DNA of 5,784 nucleotides from Desulfobacula sp. (GTDB taxonomy: Bacteria > Desulfobacterota > Desulfobacteria > Desulfobacterales > Desulfobacteraceae), in the NCBI GenBank assembly GCA_023139225.1, contig JAGLNZ010000278.1, positions 1 through 5,784 of the forward strand. Direction: 5' to 3'. Positions 1 to 5,784 of this stretch are shown here, piece after piece. The number at the start of each line of letters is the position of its first letter. Within the stretch, counting starts at the first letter, position 1. A model generated the notes under the pieces. The model was given only the letters and a program-made list of their open reading frames with translations. It made no database searches and was not told the DNA's origin. The translations under genes and the position numbers were made by a program.

Positions 1-272
1 ATGGTGATGGCCCAATCAGAGTTTTTATCATACAGGGGCCAGCGTTTTGCACGGTATTGGGTAGATGGCTTAACCTCTTCCCATTCATCATGAGATATTT
101 TTCCGTCCTTGTTCAAATCAAATAGAGTCATAAATTCAATTCCACTTGCACCACCTGCAACATGGGGACCCCGTTTTCTGTCCTGCTTCACAGAACAGCT
201 TCCGCTAAGGATTAATATCAATACCGAGACAATGGCTACATTAAAGTGTTTTATAATTAAAGTCCTGACCAT
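1..272 (-). CDS. EF-hand lipoprotein, C-terminus cut by window edge
   Basis: The first 90 residues of a secreted calcium-binding-type protein are visible; the gene runs off the window at base 1. Seen: a basic N-terminus (R3, K8), a hydrophobic stretch at about residues 11-25, then the lipobox-like sequence LSGSC with Cys26 as the likely lipidated residue. A serine at +2 suggests outer-membrane rather than inner-membrane sorting. A canonical EF-hand loop follows at residues 52-63 (DLNKDGKISHDE, with D1, N3, D5, G6, I8 and E12 in place). A second loop starts at residue 82 (DKNSDWAIT) but has Trp where Gly is usual, and its end is outside the window. The ATG at 272 is chosen because an AGGAG lies 8 bases upstream. 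It sits 41 bases after the cytochrome b/EB_dh gene on the same strand, so co-transcription is likely. Calcium binding is inferred from the motif; the role is unknown. Confidence 0.8.
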   Translation of the reverse strand, partial: MVRTLIIKHFNVAIVSVLILILSGSCSVKQDRKRGPHVAGGASGIEFMTLFDLNKDGKISHDEWEEVKPSTQYRAKRWPLYDKNSDWAIT

Positions 273-280
273 AAAATTTT

Positions 281-285
281 CTCCT
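281..285 (-). promoter_or_regulatory. Ribosome binding site of the EF-hand lipoprotein gene
   Basis: The minus strand reads AGGAG followed by an 8-base spacer (AAAATTTT) and then ATG at 272-270. This is the clearest Shine-Dalgarno sequence among the four minus-strand gene starts that I examined closely. It fixes the start of the partial EF-hand gene and suggests independent translation initiation, although the gene is close to the one upstream. Confidence 0.75.
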
Positions 286-313
286 ATTTAAAAATGCCGG
301 TAAAGGTAATATA

Positions 314-1834
314 TTACTCTTCTAAATAAAGACTGTAAACCTGATGATTGTAGGAATGTCGATTTGCGTTATGGTCAAAGGCTGCTAAAGTAAAATCATA
401 TTTTTGACCCGGCTTAAAAATAACATCATAAACACTTGTTGTATTAAGTTTTCTCATGATTCGTAAGGTCCATCTATTATTTTCATAGGTTGAATAGCAC
501 CTGATATCAGCCCTGTCCCCTTTGACATTATAGACTACTGCCCCAGGGACCACATACCCTTCAGCAAATTTTTTATCGGTAGCTTTCGTATAGATAACGG
601 CCTTGGATTGAAACAATGCGCCCAATTTAACCGCATCAATAGCTGCCGGCAGCATCATCGGGTGGGATATGCCTTTTATTCTATTGTTGGCATAACCTGG
701 ATCACCCGGATCACCATGGCGGGCCTCCTTGTCCATGGATATATTATTCGTTCCCAGCCAATATTTATCATCAACATATCCTAGGGGGTCCATTCTTACT
801 GATTTCCAGTGCCATATATCAACAGGATTATTTTCGGCTGTCCAATGTTGCCCGCGACCGGTTTTCTGATTGTTATGACAATAAACTGCGCAACCGTATC
901 GTTGAAATTCACGATTTTTATTTATCGGAAATACCAGGGCTATTTTATCCTCATTATATATCACTTCATCAGCTCCCCCCGGGTTCAATTGCACCCATCC
1001 TGATGCAGTCTTAATCCAGGGACGGTAGTCCCGATTATAGACGTTATCTTTCCATTGTATCTTCATAAAGATATATTCATTATTATACAAGGACCAGAGA
1101 GTCGCCTCTGTTACTCCAAAGTCATAACCAACGCCATTAACGAGCTTTACCTTTATCGGATCAGCCTTTTCCCAGGGAAGAGAATCTATATGGCGTGCGT
1201 TTAAAATCGTATTTTCAATTTTTAATGCGGTAAGCACGCTGGAATCTGAGTGGATACTGATAAACCGTGTAAAAATGCCCCATGAAATAATCAAGCCGAT
1301 GAATAGCCAGACAACCTGGAACCATCGGGCTTGCCGTATAGGAGCAAAGGATTGAACAAGCAAAGGTAAATATCTAAATAAAGCCAGATAAATATGTATA
1401 AGGATTGAGACAGGGGCGATGATCATGCCGCTGACAGCATGTATAAACCTGCAAAGGTGATAGAGCCATGCAGGAATATTTGTATAGATGAGCCCCAGGC
1501 TGGTAATAACGCAGGCAACACCTGCTCCGAGCATCATGATTGTGGCTATACGTCTTAGATTGAACAGCCTTATTTTTTTTAACTTAAGTATGAAATATGT
1601 CAAAGCAATGATCGAGGCAGGTGCAAAGATAATCCCGATAATCTTATGCCAGTGTATCATCCGCATACCCGGGTAAAAGGACGGGTAGTGTTCAAATACC
1701 GCCCAGGCAGGCATACTGACTGAATGTATCCCATATCCGGTAAGGATAAGTAAAAGCATGCCGACACCCAGTAACCAGTGGGAAAGCCTGAAAAGATGTG
1801 CATAGGCTGTTTTTTTCGGTTGATATTGATTCAT
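314..1834 (-). CDS. Cytochrome b561-like membrane domain fused to periplasmic ethylbenzene-dehydrogenase-type haem domain
   Basis: A 506-residue membrane protein, probably a haem-containing electron carrier. Seen: five hydrophobic helices at about residues 21-38, 63-84, 97-118, 130-155 and 172-192. Histidines that could hold b-haems are H19, H61, H63, H126, H132 and H147. Positive charges sit in the N-terminus, the loop at 83-95 and the loop at 167-170. By the positive-inside rule this places the 193-506 tail in the periplasm. The tail resembles the EB_dh / DMSO-reductase-type gamma-subunit haem domain, with a segment WHWKSVRMDPLGYVDDKYW at 341-359 and a Cys-x3-Cys-His motif at 315-320 (CAVYCH). 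EB_dh domains in ethylbenzene dehydrogenase bind b-haem through Met and Lys; which residues do so here is not clear. The start codon overlaps the upstream stop as TAATG, with a weak GAAAGG ahead. No molybdopterin catalytic subunit is visible nearby. Family-level call is fairly sure; substrate and partner are unknown. Confidence 0.8.
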   Translation of the reverse strand: MNQYQPKKTAYAHLFRLSHWLLGVGMLLLILTGYGIHSVSMPAWAVFEHYPSFYPGMRMIHWHKIIGIIFAPASIIALTYFILKLKKIRLFNLRRIATIMMLGAGVACVITSLGLIYTNIPAWLYHLCRFIHAVSGMIIAPVSILIHIYLALFRYLPLLVQSFAPIRQARWFQVVWLFIGLIISWGIFTRFISIHSDSSVLTALKIENTILNARHIDSLPWEKADPIKVKLVNGVGYDFGVTEATLWSLYNNEYIFMKIQWKDNVYNRDYRPWIKTASGWVQLNPGGADEVIYNEDKIALVFPINKNREFQRYGCAVYCHNNQKTGRGQHWTAENNPVDIWHWKSVRMDPLGYVDDKYWLGTNNISMDKEARHGDPGDPGYANNRIKGISHPMMLPAAIDAVKLGALFQSKAVIYTKATDKKFAEGYVVPGAVVYNVKGDRADIRCYSTYENNRWTLRIMRKLNTTSVYDVIFKPGQKYDFTLAAFDHNANRHSYNHQVYSLYLEE

Positions 1835-3477
1835 TATTTGCCTTTCAAGGCTATCCTTTTTATTGCCTTTGAAGACATATTCGCAAACTCCGGTACATTG
1901 ATAGCATAGCCGGTTTTATTAAACCGCTTGAGTAAAACAGGAGGACTGTCGTTCCCCTGCTGGTCAACATGGGTCAAAAAGAGTTCGGTAAAAGGGGTGT
2001 TTTCCTTTGATACAAATGCCAGCCATTTACTGTTAGGAGACCAGGTATGCCAGGAATTGACCCGGCTTAGATTACAACTCATTTTTTTTGCTTTTCCTCC
2101 GGCAGCAGGCATGATAAACAGTTTGCTGTCTTGCTGTATTACCAGGCCGGTCTCACTTTGAGTGAATACGATCCATTTGCCGTCAGGTGAATACCTGGGA
2201 TAATAATTGCTTTTGCCATTGTTGCTTGCACCCGGGAGAGGTTCGGCAAGCCCGCCTTTTCCATTATTGAAAGGAATGCGATAGATATTGAATTTAATCG
2301 GATATTGTTCATTAAGCCGGTCAATATCGGCATTCTCAACGGAAAATACTGTCTTGCCGCCAAGATCCCAGAATAAATTCATCTTTGCAGGGGCGCGTGA
2401 GAACAGAAGGTAATTTCCATCCGGACTCCAGGAAGGATCGGTCTGAATAAAATCGCCAAGATCCGCCCCTGGTAATAAGGCAATTTTTTTATTGTTATTT
2501 GAATATACAGCCAGGCTGCCTTGCAAAGGGAAAAAAAGCTGGGAAAAATACAGGTCAGAAATTTTAATCAAAAACAATATCTCATTTACCGTACTTGCAA
2601 TGTGCCTTCCATCAGGTGATATACGTGAATACAATCCTGTGCTTTGAAGGCCGTCTGTCCTTTGAAAGTCGTTCCAGCTTATAAAGTCCTGATCTCTTAG
2701 TTCGATATTTTCGCGAACACTGGTAAAAAGATAAGCACCCTTATCCTTTTTATAATCCATGTCCATACCCATGATTGTACCGTCCTGTGAAAAACTATGG
2801 CAACTGATGCAATCAGGCTGTTTTGACATGATCAAAGAAGACTCTTCATAAGAGGAGATATCCCCAAGGACCCATTGCATTTGTTCAGGATGTTGGCTTG
2901 CATAATCAAAATTCGGATAAACTCGTCTGAACATAATCGACGCATCCACGGGGTCATTTGAAATCGATATATTGACGATACCCTTTGAAGCTACTTTATT
3001 GGAAGGGGCTGAAGTTACACCTAATATGGCTATTTGAGCAGGAGCTTGCTTGCAATTTTGTTTTATTAATTCCCAGGTCGTTCTGTCCGGAGTCCAGTTC
3101 GATCTTTTGCACATTATATAGAATGATTTTTTTTGGTGGAATGAAATGATTAACAACCATTTGTCAACAGTGGTATTTTTTTCCTCCCACTTAAAGTTCG
3201 GGGCAGCAATTTCAGGCGGAAAGATGCTTTCGTCGTATGGAGATCTGATCATAAGCTCTTGATAGAAGGCATCCATATGATAACCATCCAAAATTCGCTG
3301 AATATTTTCTTTTATTGTTCCATTGATCTTAGATTGTTTGATTTGATCACCAAGGATATATAAATTTTTTGATTGATCAGTGGACTTGTTTGTTTCCAGT
3401 GCAAAATATGATGAGAATATGATCAGGCATATTAGTAAGAGAAAAGAAATATAGAACAACCTTTTTTTTCGAGTCAT
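1834..3477 (-). CDS. Membrane-anchored periplasmic PD40/TolB-like beta-propeller protein with one c-haem motif
   Basis: A 547-residue protein with a basic N-terminus (RKKR, residues 3-6) and a hydrophobic segment at about 7-21, without a good signal-peptidase site, so it is probably anchored in the inner membrane facing the periplasm. Residues about 87-175 look like a beta-sandwich-type domain beginning FPPEIAAPNFKW. A c-haem site CISCH lies at 223-227, with M238 in GMDMDY as a candidate distal ligand. The rest is a propeller with PD40-type repeats at about 285-296 (SPDGRH), 349-361 (SWSPDGNY), 427-440 (RYSPDGKW) and 477-490 (HTWSPNSKW). From memory, proteins with this layout occur in Planctomycetes, Bacteroidetes and Desulfobacterota, usually annotated as TolB-like or cytochrome c; none that I know has a defined function. 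The ATG at 3477 is the only possible start after the in-frame stop at 3565-3567, yet it has no Shine-Dalgarno sequence. It is translationally coupled to the next gene by TAATG. It is not TolB itself. Confidence 0.82.
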   Translation of the reverse strand: MTRKKRLFYISFLLLICLIIFSSYFALETNKSTDQSKNLYILGDQIKQSKINGTIKENIQRILDGYHMDAFYQELMIRSPYDESIFPPEIAAPNFKWEEKNTTVDKWLLIISFHQKKSFYIMCKRSNWTPDRTTWELIKQNCKQAPAQIAILGVTSAPSNKVASKGIVNISISNDPVDASIMFRRVYPNFDYASQHPEQMQWVLGDISSYEESSLIMSKQPDCISCHSFSQDGTIMGMDMDYKKDKGAYLFTSVRENIELRDQDFISWNDFQRTDGLQSTGLYSRISPDGRHIASTVNEILFLIKISDLYFSQLFFPLQGSLAVYSNNNKKIALLPGADLGDFIQTDPSWSPDGNYLLFSRAPAKMNLFWDLGGKTVFSVENADIDRLNEQYPIKFNIYRIPFNNGKGGLAEPLPGASNNGKSNYYPRYSPDGKWIVFTQSETGLVIQQDSKLFIMPAAGGKAKKMSCNLSRVNSWHTWSPNSKWLAFVSKENTPFTELFLTHVDQQGNDSPPVLLKRFNKTGYAINVPEFANMSSKAIKRIALKGK

Positions 3478-3620
3478 AATTTTTTGTTTTCGCTTTGACT
3501 GTCGGTCACCCGTTTTATTTTGTTCGGATGTATGTGCTCGTGTATGGCCGGCATGGGCATGAACTTATGGGATAAACGTCCTTTGGACATGAGTCTTATT
3601 TTCATGGTTATTGTTAACAT
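3474..3620 (-). CDS. Doubtful 48-residue ORF ending in ATGA overlap with the propeller gene
   Basis: An open frame whose TGA stop overlaps the ATG of the propeller-cytochrome gene. Possible ATG starts lie at 3620, 3605 and 3590; the frame can also run back to a TTG at 3692, but that part lies in the GC-rich patch. None of the starts has a Shine-Dalgarno sequence. The peptide contains a Met/His-rich stretch (HKFMPMPAIHEHIHPNK) and a polar tail, with no signal peptide or known domain. Its only support is the overlap, which could let ribosomes pass to the downstream gene that itself lacks a binding site. It may be a leader peptide, the remnant of a truncated gene, or chance. I do not recognise it. 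Confidence 0.2.
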   Translation of the reverse strand: MLTITMKIRLMSKGRLSHKFMPMPAIHEHIHPNKIKRVTDSQSENKKL

Positions 3621-3635
3621 AAGTATTAGCCGAAA

Positions 3636-3725
3636 ACAAGGGACCGTACCGTGTGAAGGGCTTGAGCAAAGCGAAAGACGGGCCGCAGGCAAGAGCGACC
3701 GGGAGGACCGGCTGCAGGGAGTGCA
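3636..3725. repeat. GC-rich patch, possible dispersed intergenic repeat
   Basis: Bases 3661-3720 contain 40 G or C out of 60 (67%), in contrast to the AT-rich DNA on both sides. The patch has short internal repetitions: gaccgg twice around 3697-3711, accgt twice around 3643-3652, and gcaaagc at 3666-3672 and again at 3723-3729. It is not coding in any convincing way and has no transposase or terminal repeats. The pattern is what a small dispersed, non-coding repeat element would look like, but only one copy is in this window, so repetition in the genome is inference. Confidence 0.35.
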
Positions 3726-3771
3726 AAGCTATGAGCAGCAGAACAGATCAATGTTCAGCAGCTCATAGCTT
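3726..3771 (-). terminator. Long hairpin after livF, possible operon-end terminator or mRNA stabiliser
   Basis: Arms AAGCTATGAGC (3726-3736) and GCTCATAGCTT (3761-3771) are perfect 11-bp inverted repeats. Inside them a 4x4 unpaired section is followed by a second 5-bp pairing (gaaca 3741-3745 with tgttc 3752-3756) around a 6-base loop. The hairpin begins 21 bases after the livF stop in the direction of livF transcription, where the liv operon would be expected to end. There is no strong U-run after the stem on either strand (only CTTTG on the minus strand), so it is not a textbook intrinsic terminator. Confidence 0.4.
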
Positions 3772-3792
3772 AGATTGTAAATAAATGGTTGT

Positions 3793-4500
3793 TTATATGC
3801 CCAGATATGCCTTTTTAATATCTTCGTTGACCAGCAGGTTCTCGCCGGTATCTGTGATAGTAATCGCACCGGTTTCCATTACATATCCTCGGTTAGCTGC
3901 TTTTAGAGCAAGGTTTGCATTCTGCTCAACAATGAAAATTGTGGTTTTCTGATCCGCATTGATTTTTTTAATAATACTGAAAATCTGTTTGACAATGATG
4001 GGCGCAAGCCCAAGGGAGGGTTCATCAAGAAGCAGCACCTTTGGCCTTGACATCAAGGCTCTTGAAATGGCCAGCATCTGCTGTTCACCACCGCTTAGAG
4101 TGCCGCCAACCTGGTTTTTTCTGTCCTCAAGAATGGGAAAAAGGCTGTAAACATAGTCAAAGTCTTCTTTTATTTTATCCTTGTCATTCCGCAGGAAAGC
4201 GCCCATGTCAAGGTTCTCAGCCACAGTAAGTAATGGAAAAATCCTGCGGCCTTCCGGCACCTGGCAGATCCCCAGTTTTACGATATCATCAGGTCGCATA
4301 TGGGTGATATCCTGCCCCTTGAATTCAATACTGCCCTGTTTGGCAGGAACAATACCACAGGTGGTCATCAGGGTTGTTGATTTCCCGGCGCCATTGGCCC
4401 CGATCAGGGAAATAATTTCTCCTTCACCAACCTCAAGGTCAATACCTTTGAGTGCATGAATATTACCATAATATGTGTGTACATTTTTTAATTTAAGCAT
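3793..4500 (-). CDS. livF: Branched-chain amino acid ABC transporter ATP-binding protein LivF
   Basis: One of the two cytoplasmic ATPase subunits that power a LivHMGF-type importer. With the ATG at 4500 the protein has 235 residues, close to the usual LivF length (237 in E. coli). Seen, numbered from that start: Walker A GANGAGKS at 34-41, Q-loop Gln80 in CQVPEGRR, signature LSGGEQ at 135-140 and Walker B VLLLDEPS at 155-162. VEQN lies at about 191-194, where Gln replaces the switch histidine, as is normal in LivF. The frame also opens at a TTG at 4518, which would add six residues; the ATG is preferred because the alignment-like start MLKLKNVHTYYG fits the family and a GGAG lies 12 bases upstream. 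It overlaps the end of livG by 8 bases, so the two are translationally coupled. Substrate (Leu/Ile/Val versus other amino acids) cannot be read from the ATPase. Confidence 0.93.
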   Translation of the reverse strand: MLKLKNVHTYYGNIHALKGIDLEVGEGEIISLIGANGAGKSTTLMTTCGIVPAKQGSIEFKGQDITHMRPDDIVKLGICQVPEGRRIFPLLTVAENLDMGAFLRNDKDKIKEDFDYVYSLFPILEDRKNQVGGTLSGGEQQMLAISRALMSRPKVLLLDEPSLGLAPIIVKQIFSIIKKINADQKTTIFIVEQNANLALKAANRGYVMETGAITITDTGENLLVNEDIKKAYLGI

Positions 4501-5284
4501 CTTCAGAATCGTCTCCAAGATAGGCTTTGATTACGTCCGGATTAGACTTTACCTCTTCCGGTGTGCCCTCGGCAATTTTTCTGCCGTAATCTACGACATG
4601 AATGTTATCTGACAGGCTCATGACAAGTTTCATGTCATGTTCAATCAGTAAGATGGATAAATCTTCATTATCCCTCAGCCAGATGATTAAATCATCAAGC
4701 TCTTTTGTTTCCTGTGGGTTCATGCCGGCAGCGGGTTCATCCAAGAGCAGTAAAAATGGTTCTGTAGCAAGCGCTCTTGCAATTTCCAGCCGTCGCTGGG
4801 CACCATAGGGCAGGTTGACGGCCATTTCGTTAACATATTGGTCAAGACCGATTTTTTCAAGGATTTCATAAGAGTCGGCAACGGCTTTTTTTTCTTCATT
4901 TTTCTGCTTTAAGGGCCGGAGCATGGCACTGATGATTCCTGATTTTAACCTGCAATGCCTTCCGATCATGACATTCTCAAGAACGGTCATCCCTTCAAAA
5001 AGCCTGATATTCTGAAAGGTTCTTGCAAGGCCTCTTTCAGTCACATTATTGGTTTTCAGCCCCCTCAACTTCTGGGTCGGTTTGCCCGGAGGTGTGATTT
5101 CCACGCTGCCTTCACTTGGCTCATAAATACTGGTAATACAATTGAAAAATGTTGTTTTACCGGCACCATTCGGGCCGATAAGGGCAGCGATCTGTCCTTT
5201 CTCAACAGCAATATTTACGTTGTCCAGCGCTTTTAGACCTCCAAAGTTCATTGTGAGGTTTTGTACATTGAGTATAGGTTCCAT
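4493..5284 (-). CDS. livG: Branched-chain amino acid ABC transporter ATP-binding protein LivG
   Basis: The partner ATPase of LivF, 263 residues and full length for the family. Seen: Walker A GPNGAGKT at 37-44, Q-loop Gln91 in RTFQNIRLF, an insert of about 40 residues after it that is typical of LivG, signature LPYGAQ at 158-163 (the family variant of LSGGQ), Walker B LLLLDEPA at 178-185 and the switch His216 in IEHD. The C-terminus has the usual LivG ending (EGTPEEVKSNPDVIKAYLG) plus a short acidic tail. All catalytic residues are intact. The ATG lies 4 bases after the livM stop without a strong Shine-Dalgarno sequence, so it probably depends on translation of livM. The gene is transcribed between livM and livF, the standard order. 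Confidence 0.95.
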   Translation of the reverse strand: MEPILNVQNLTMNFGGLKALDNVNIAVEKGQIAALIGPNGAGKTTFFNCITSIYEPSEGSVEITPPGKPTQKLRGLKTNNVTERGLARTFQNIRLFEGMTVLENVMIGRHCRLKSGIISAMLRPLKQKNEEKKAVADSYEILEKIGLDQYVNEMAVNLPYGAQRRLEIARALATEPFLLLLDEPAAGMNPQETKELDDLIIWLRDNEDLSILLIEHDMKLVMSLSDNIHVVDYGRKIAEGTPEEVKSNPDVIKAYLGDDSEDA

Positions 5285-5288
5285 AAAT

Positions 5289-5784
5289 TTATTCTTTTAT
5301 TTTTTCAAATTTATATATTTTACGGACGCTTCGAATAAGTCCTTCAGGTTTAAATACCATCACAATTACCTGGAGTGCACCAAATACAAGCATCCTGTAT
5401 TCGGCAACGGCTCTTAAGTACTCCGGCAGCAGAATCAGTACAAGGGCACCGGCAATAACACCAATGGCAGATCCCATTCCACCTATCACAACAACACACA
5501 GGATGGTAATGGACTCCCAGATTGTAAAGGACATGGGGTTGATATAAGAGGTTTTCGCAGCAAAAACAACACCGCCCAGGGCAGCCCAGGTTGCACCAAG
5601 GGCAAAAGCAGTCAGCTTGGTCTTGAATTTGTCGATCCCCATTGCCTGGCAGGCAATTTCATCGTCCCGCAAGGCGATCCAGGCTCGTCCAATCCTTGAA
5701 TTTTCAAGCCGGCTGACAAAGAATATGGTTAACAGCACCAAACCAATAACAATAAAATAAATGTAAATAACAGAATCATGCTGA
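5289..5784 (-). CDS. livM: Branched-chain amino acid ABC transporter permease LivM, N-terminus cut by window edge
   Basis: The C-terminal 164 residues of one of the two membrane channel subunits. The frame is open to base 5784; translation before 5741 continues as hydrophobic sequence (QHDSVIYIYFIVIG), so the gene extends beyond the window, and a TTG at 5741 is not its start. Seen: a membrane helix, then the cytoplasmic coupling-loop segment GRAWIALRDDEIACQAMGID that contacts the ATPases. Further helices follow around AFALGATWAALGGVVFA, ITILCVVVIGGMGSAIGVIA and the LVFGALQVIVMVF stretch, ending with KPEGLIRSVRK. This is the diagnostic LivM ending. Urea-transport UrtC is a close homologue; the standard livM-livG-livF setting and the absence of urt genes favour LivM. 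Confidence 0.93.
   Translation of the reverse strand, partial: QHDSVIYIYFIVIGLVLLTIFFVSRLENSRIGRAWIALRDDEIACQAMGIDKFKTKLTAFALGATWAALGGVVFAAKTSYINPMSFTIWESITILCVVVIGGMGSAIGVIAGALVLILLPEYLRAVAEYRMLVFGALQVIVMVFKPEGLIRSVRKIYKFEKIKE

Larger units (their letters stand above)
3478..3792. other. Intergenic spacer between livF and the cytochrome gene set
   Basis: This 315-base stretch has no well-supported gene. From the livF side it holds an inverted repeat (3726-3771), a GC-rich patch (about 3636-3725) and then AT-rich sequence leading to the propeller gene. A promoter for the three downstream genes should lie here if they are separately transcribed. I could not find a convincing -35/-10 pair: TTGTTT and TATGTT on the minus strand near 3642 and 3622 are too close together. 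No sigma-54 type GG/GC pair is evident. Confidence 0.6.

Noticed and set aside
109..291. Plus-strand 60-codon open frame over the EF-hand gene
   Set aside because: It is the antisense shadow of a gene with a clear ribosome binding site, lipobox and EF-hand; the translation has no domain-like features.
306..317. Perfect 12-bp AT-rich palindrome gtaatatattac at the stop of the cytochrome b/EB_dh gene
   Set aside because: Short AT-rich palindromes are common by chance in such sequence; it includes the stop codon, has no paired copy and no U-run, so neither operator nor terminator is supported.
1834..3477. Identity as TolB of the Tol-Pal system
   Set aside because: The propeller repeats are similar, but there is a haem motif and an N-terminal extra domain, and no tolA, tolQ, tolR or pal genes are nearby.
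3620..3660. Possible sigma-70 promoter (TTGTTT and TATGTT, minus strand)
   Set aside because: The spacer is about 12 bases, well short of 16-18, and the surrounding matches are weak.
3520..3768. Plus-strand 82-codon open frame in the spacer
   Set aside because: It runs through the AT-rich part, the GC-rich patch and the hairpin, changes composition midway, and its product shows no family features. It is antisense to all neighbours.
4493..5784. Urea transporter (urtCDE) instead of liv
   Set aside because: No urease or urtA/B genes are visible, and LivG/LivF length and endings fit the amino acid family; the alternative cannot be fully excluded from this part alone.
1..5784. CRISPR array, tRNA, rRNA or insertion sequence
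   Set aside because: No regularly spaced repeats, cloverleaf-like sequences, rRNA-like stretches or transposase frames were seen on either strand.

Overview
The window looks like chromosomal DNA from an anaerobic, Gram-negative bacterium. The mix of a branched-chain amino acid ABC transporter with periplasmic c- and b-type cytochrome genes, in moderately AT-rich sequence, resembles sulfate-reducing Desulfobacterota (Desulfobacterales such as Desulfobacula or relatives). That placement is inference from gene content and style; no marker gene is present. All convincing genes lie on the minus strand, so gene order below runs from high to low coordinates.

Region A (5784 to 3793) is the downstream half of a liv-type operon. 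It holds the C-terminal part of the permease LivM (cut by the window edge), then the ATPases LivG and LivF. The genes are tightly packed: livM and livG are 4 bases apart, and livG and livF overlap. Together they would form one membrane channel half and both nucleotide-binding subunits of a high-affinity importer for leucine, isoleucine and valine or related amino acids. LivH and the binding protein LivK would be expected upstream, outside the window.

Region B (3792 to 3478) is a 315-base spacer. It has an 11-bp perfect inverted repeat just after livF, a GC-rich patch unlike its surroundings, and a doubtful short ORF ending in an ATGA overlap with the next gene.

Region C (3477 to 1) is a second, probably co-transcribed set of three genes. 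The first encodes a membrane-anchored periplasmic beta-propeller protein (PD40/TolB-like) with one CxxCH haem motif. The second overlaps it by one base (TAATG) and encodes a five-helix cytochrome b561-like membrane domain fused to a periplasmic ethylbenzene-dehydrogenase-type haem-binding domain with an unusual CxxxCH motif. The third, 41 bases further on and cut by the window edge, encodes a probable lipoprotein with EF-hand calcium-binding loops. All three are predicted to act at the periplasmic face, and two carry haem motifs. This suggests an envelope electron-transfer or redox module of unknown substrate, and it is the most interesting part of the window.
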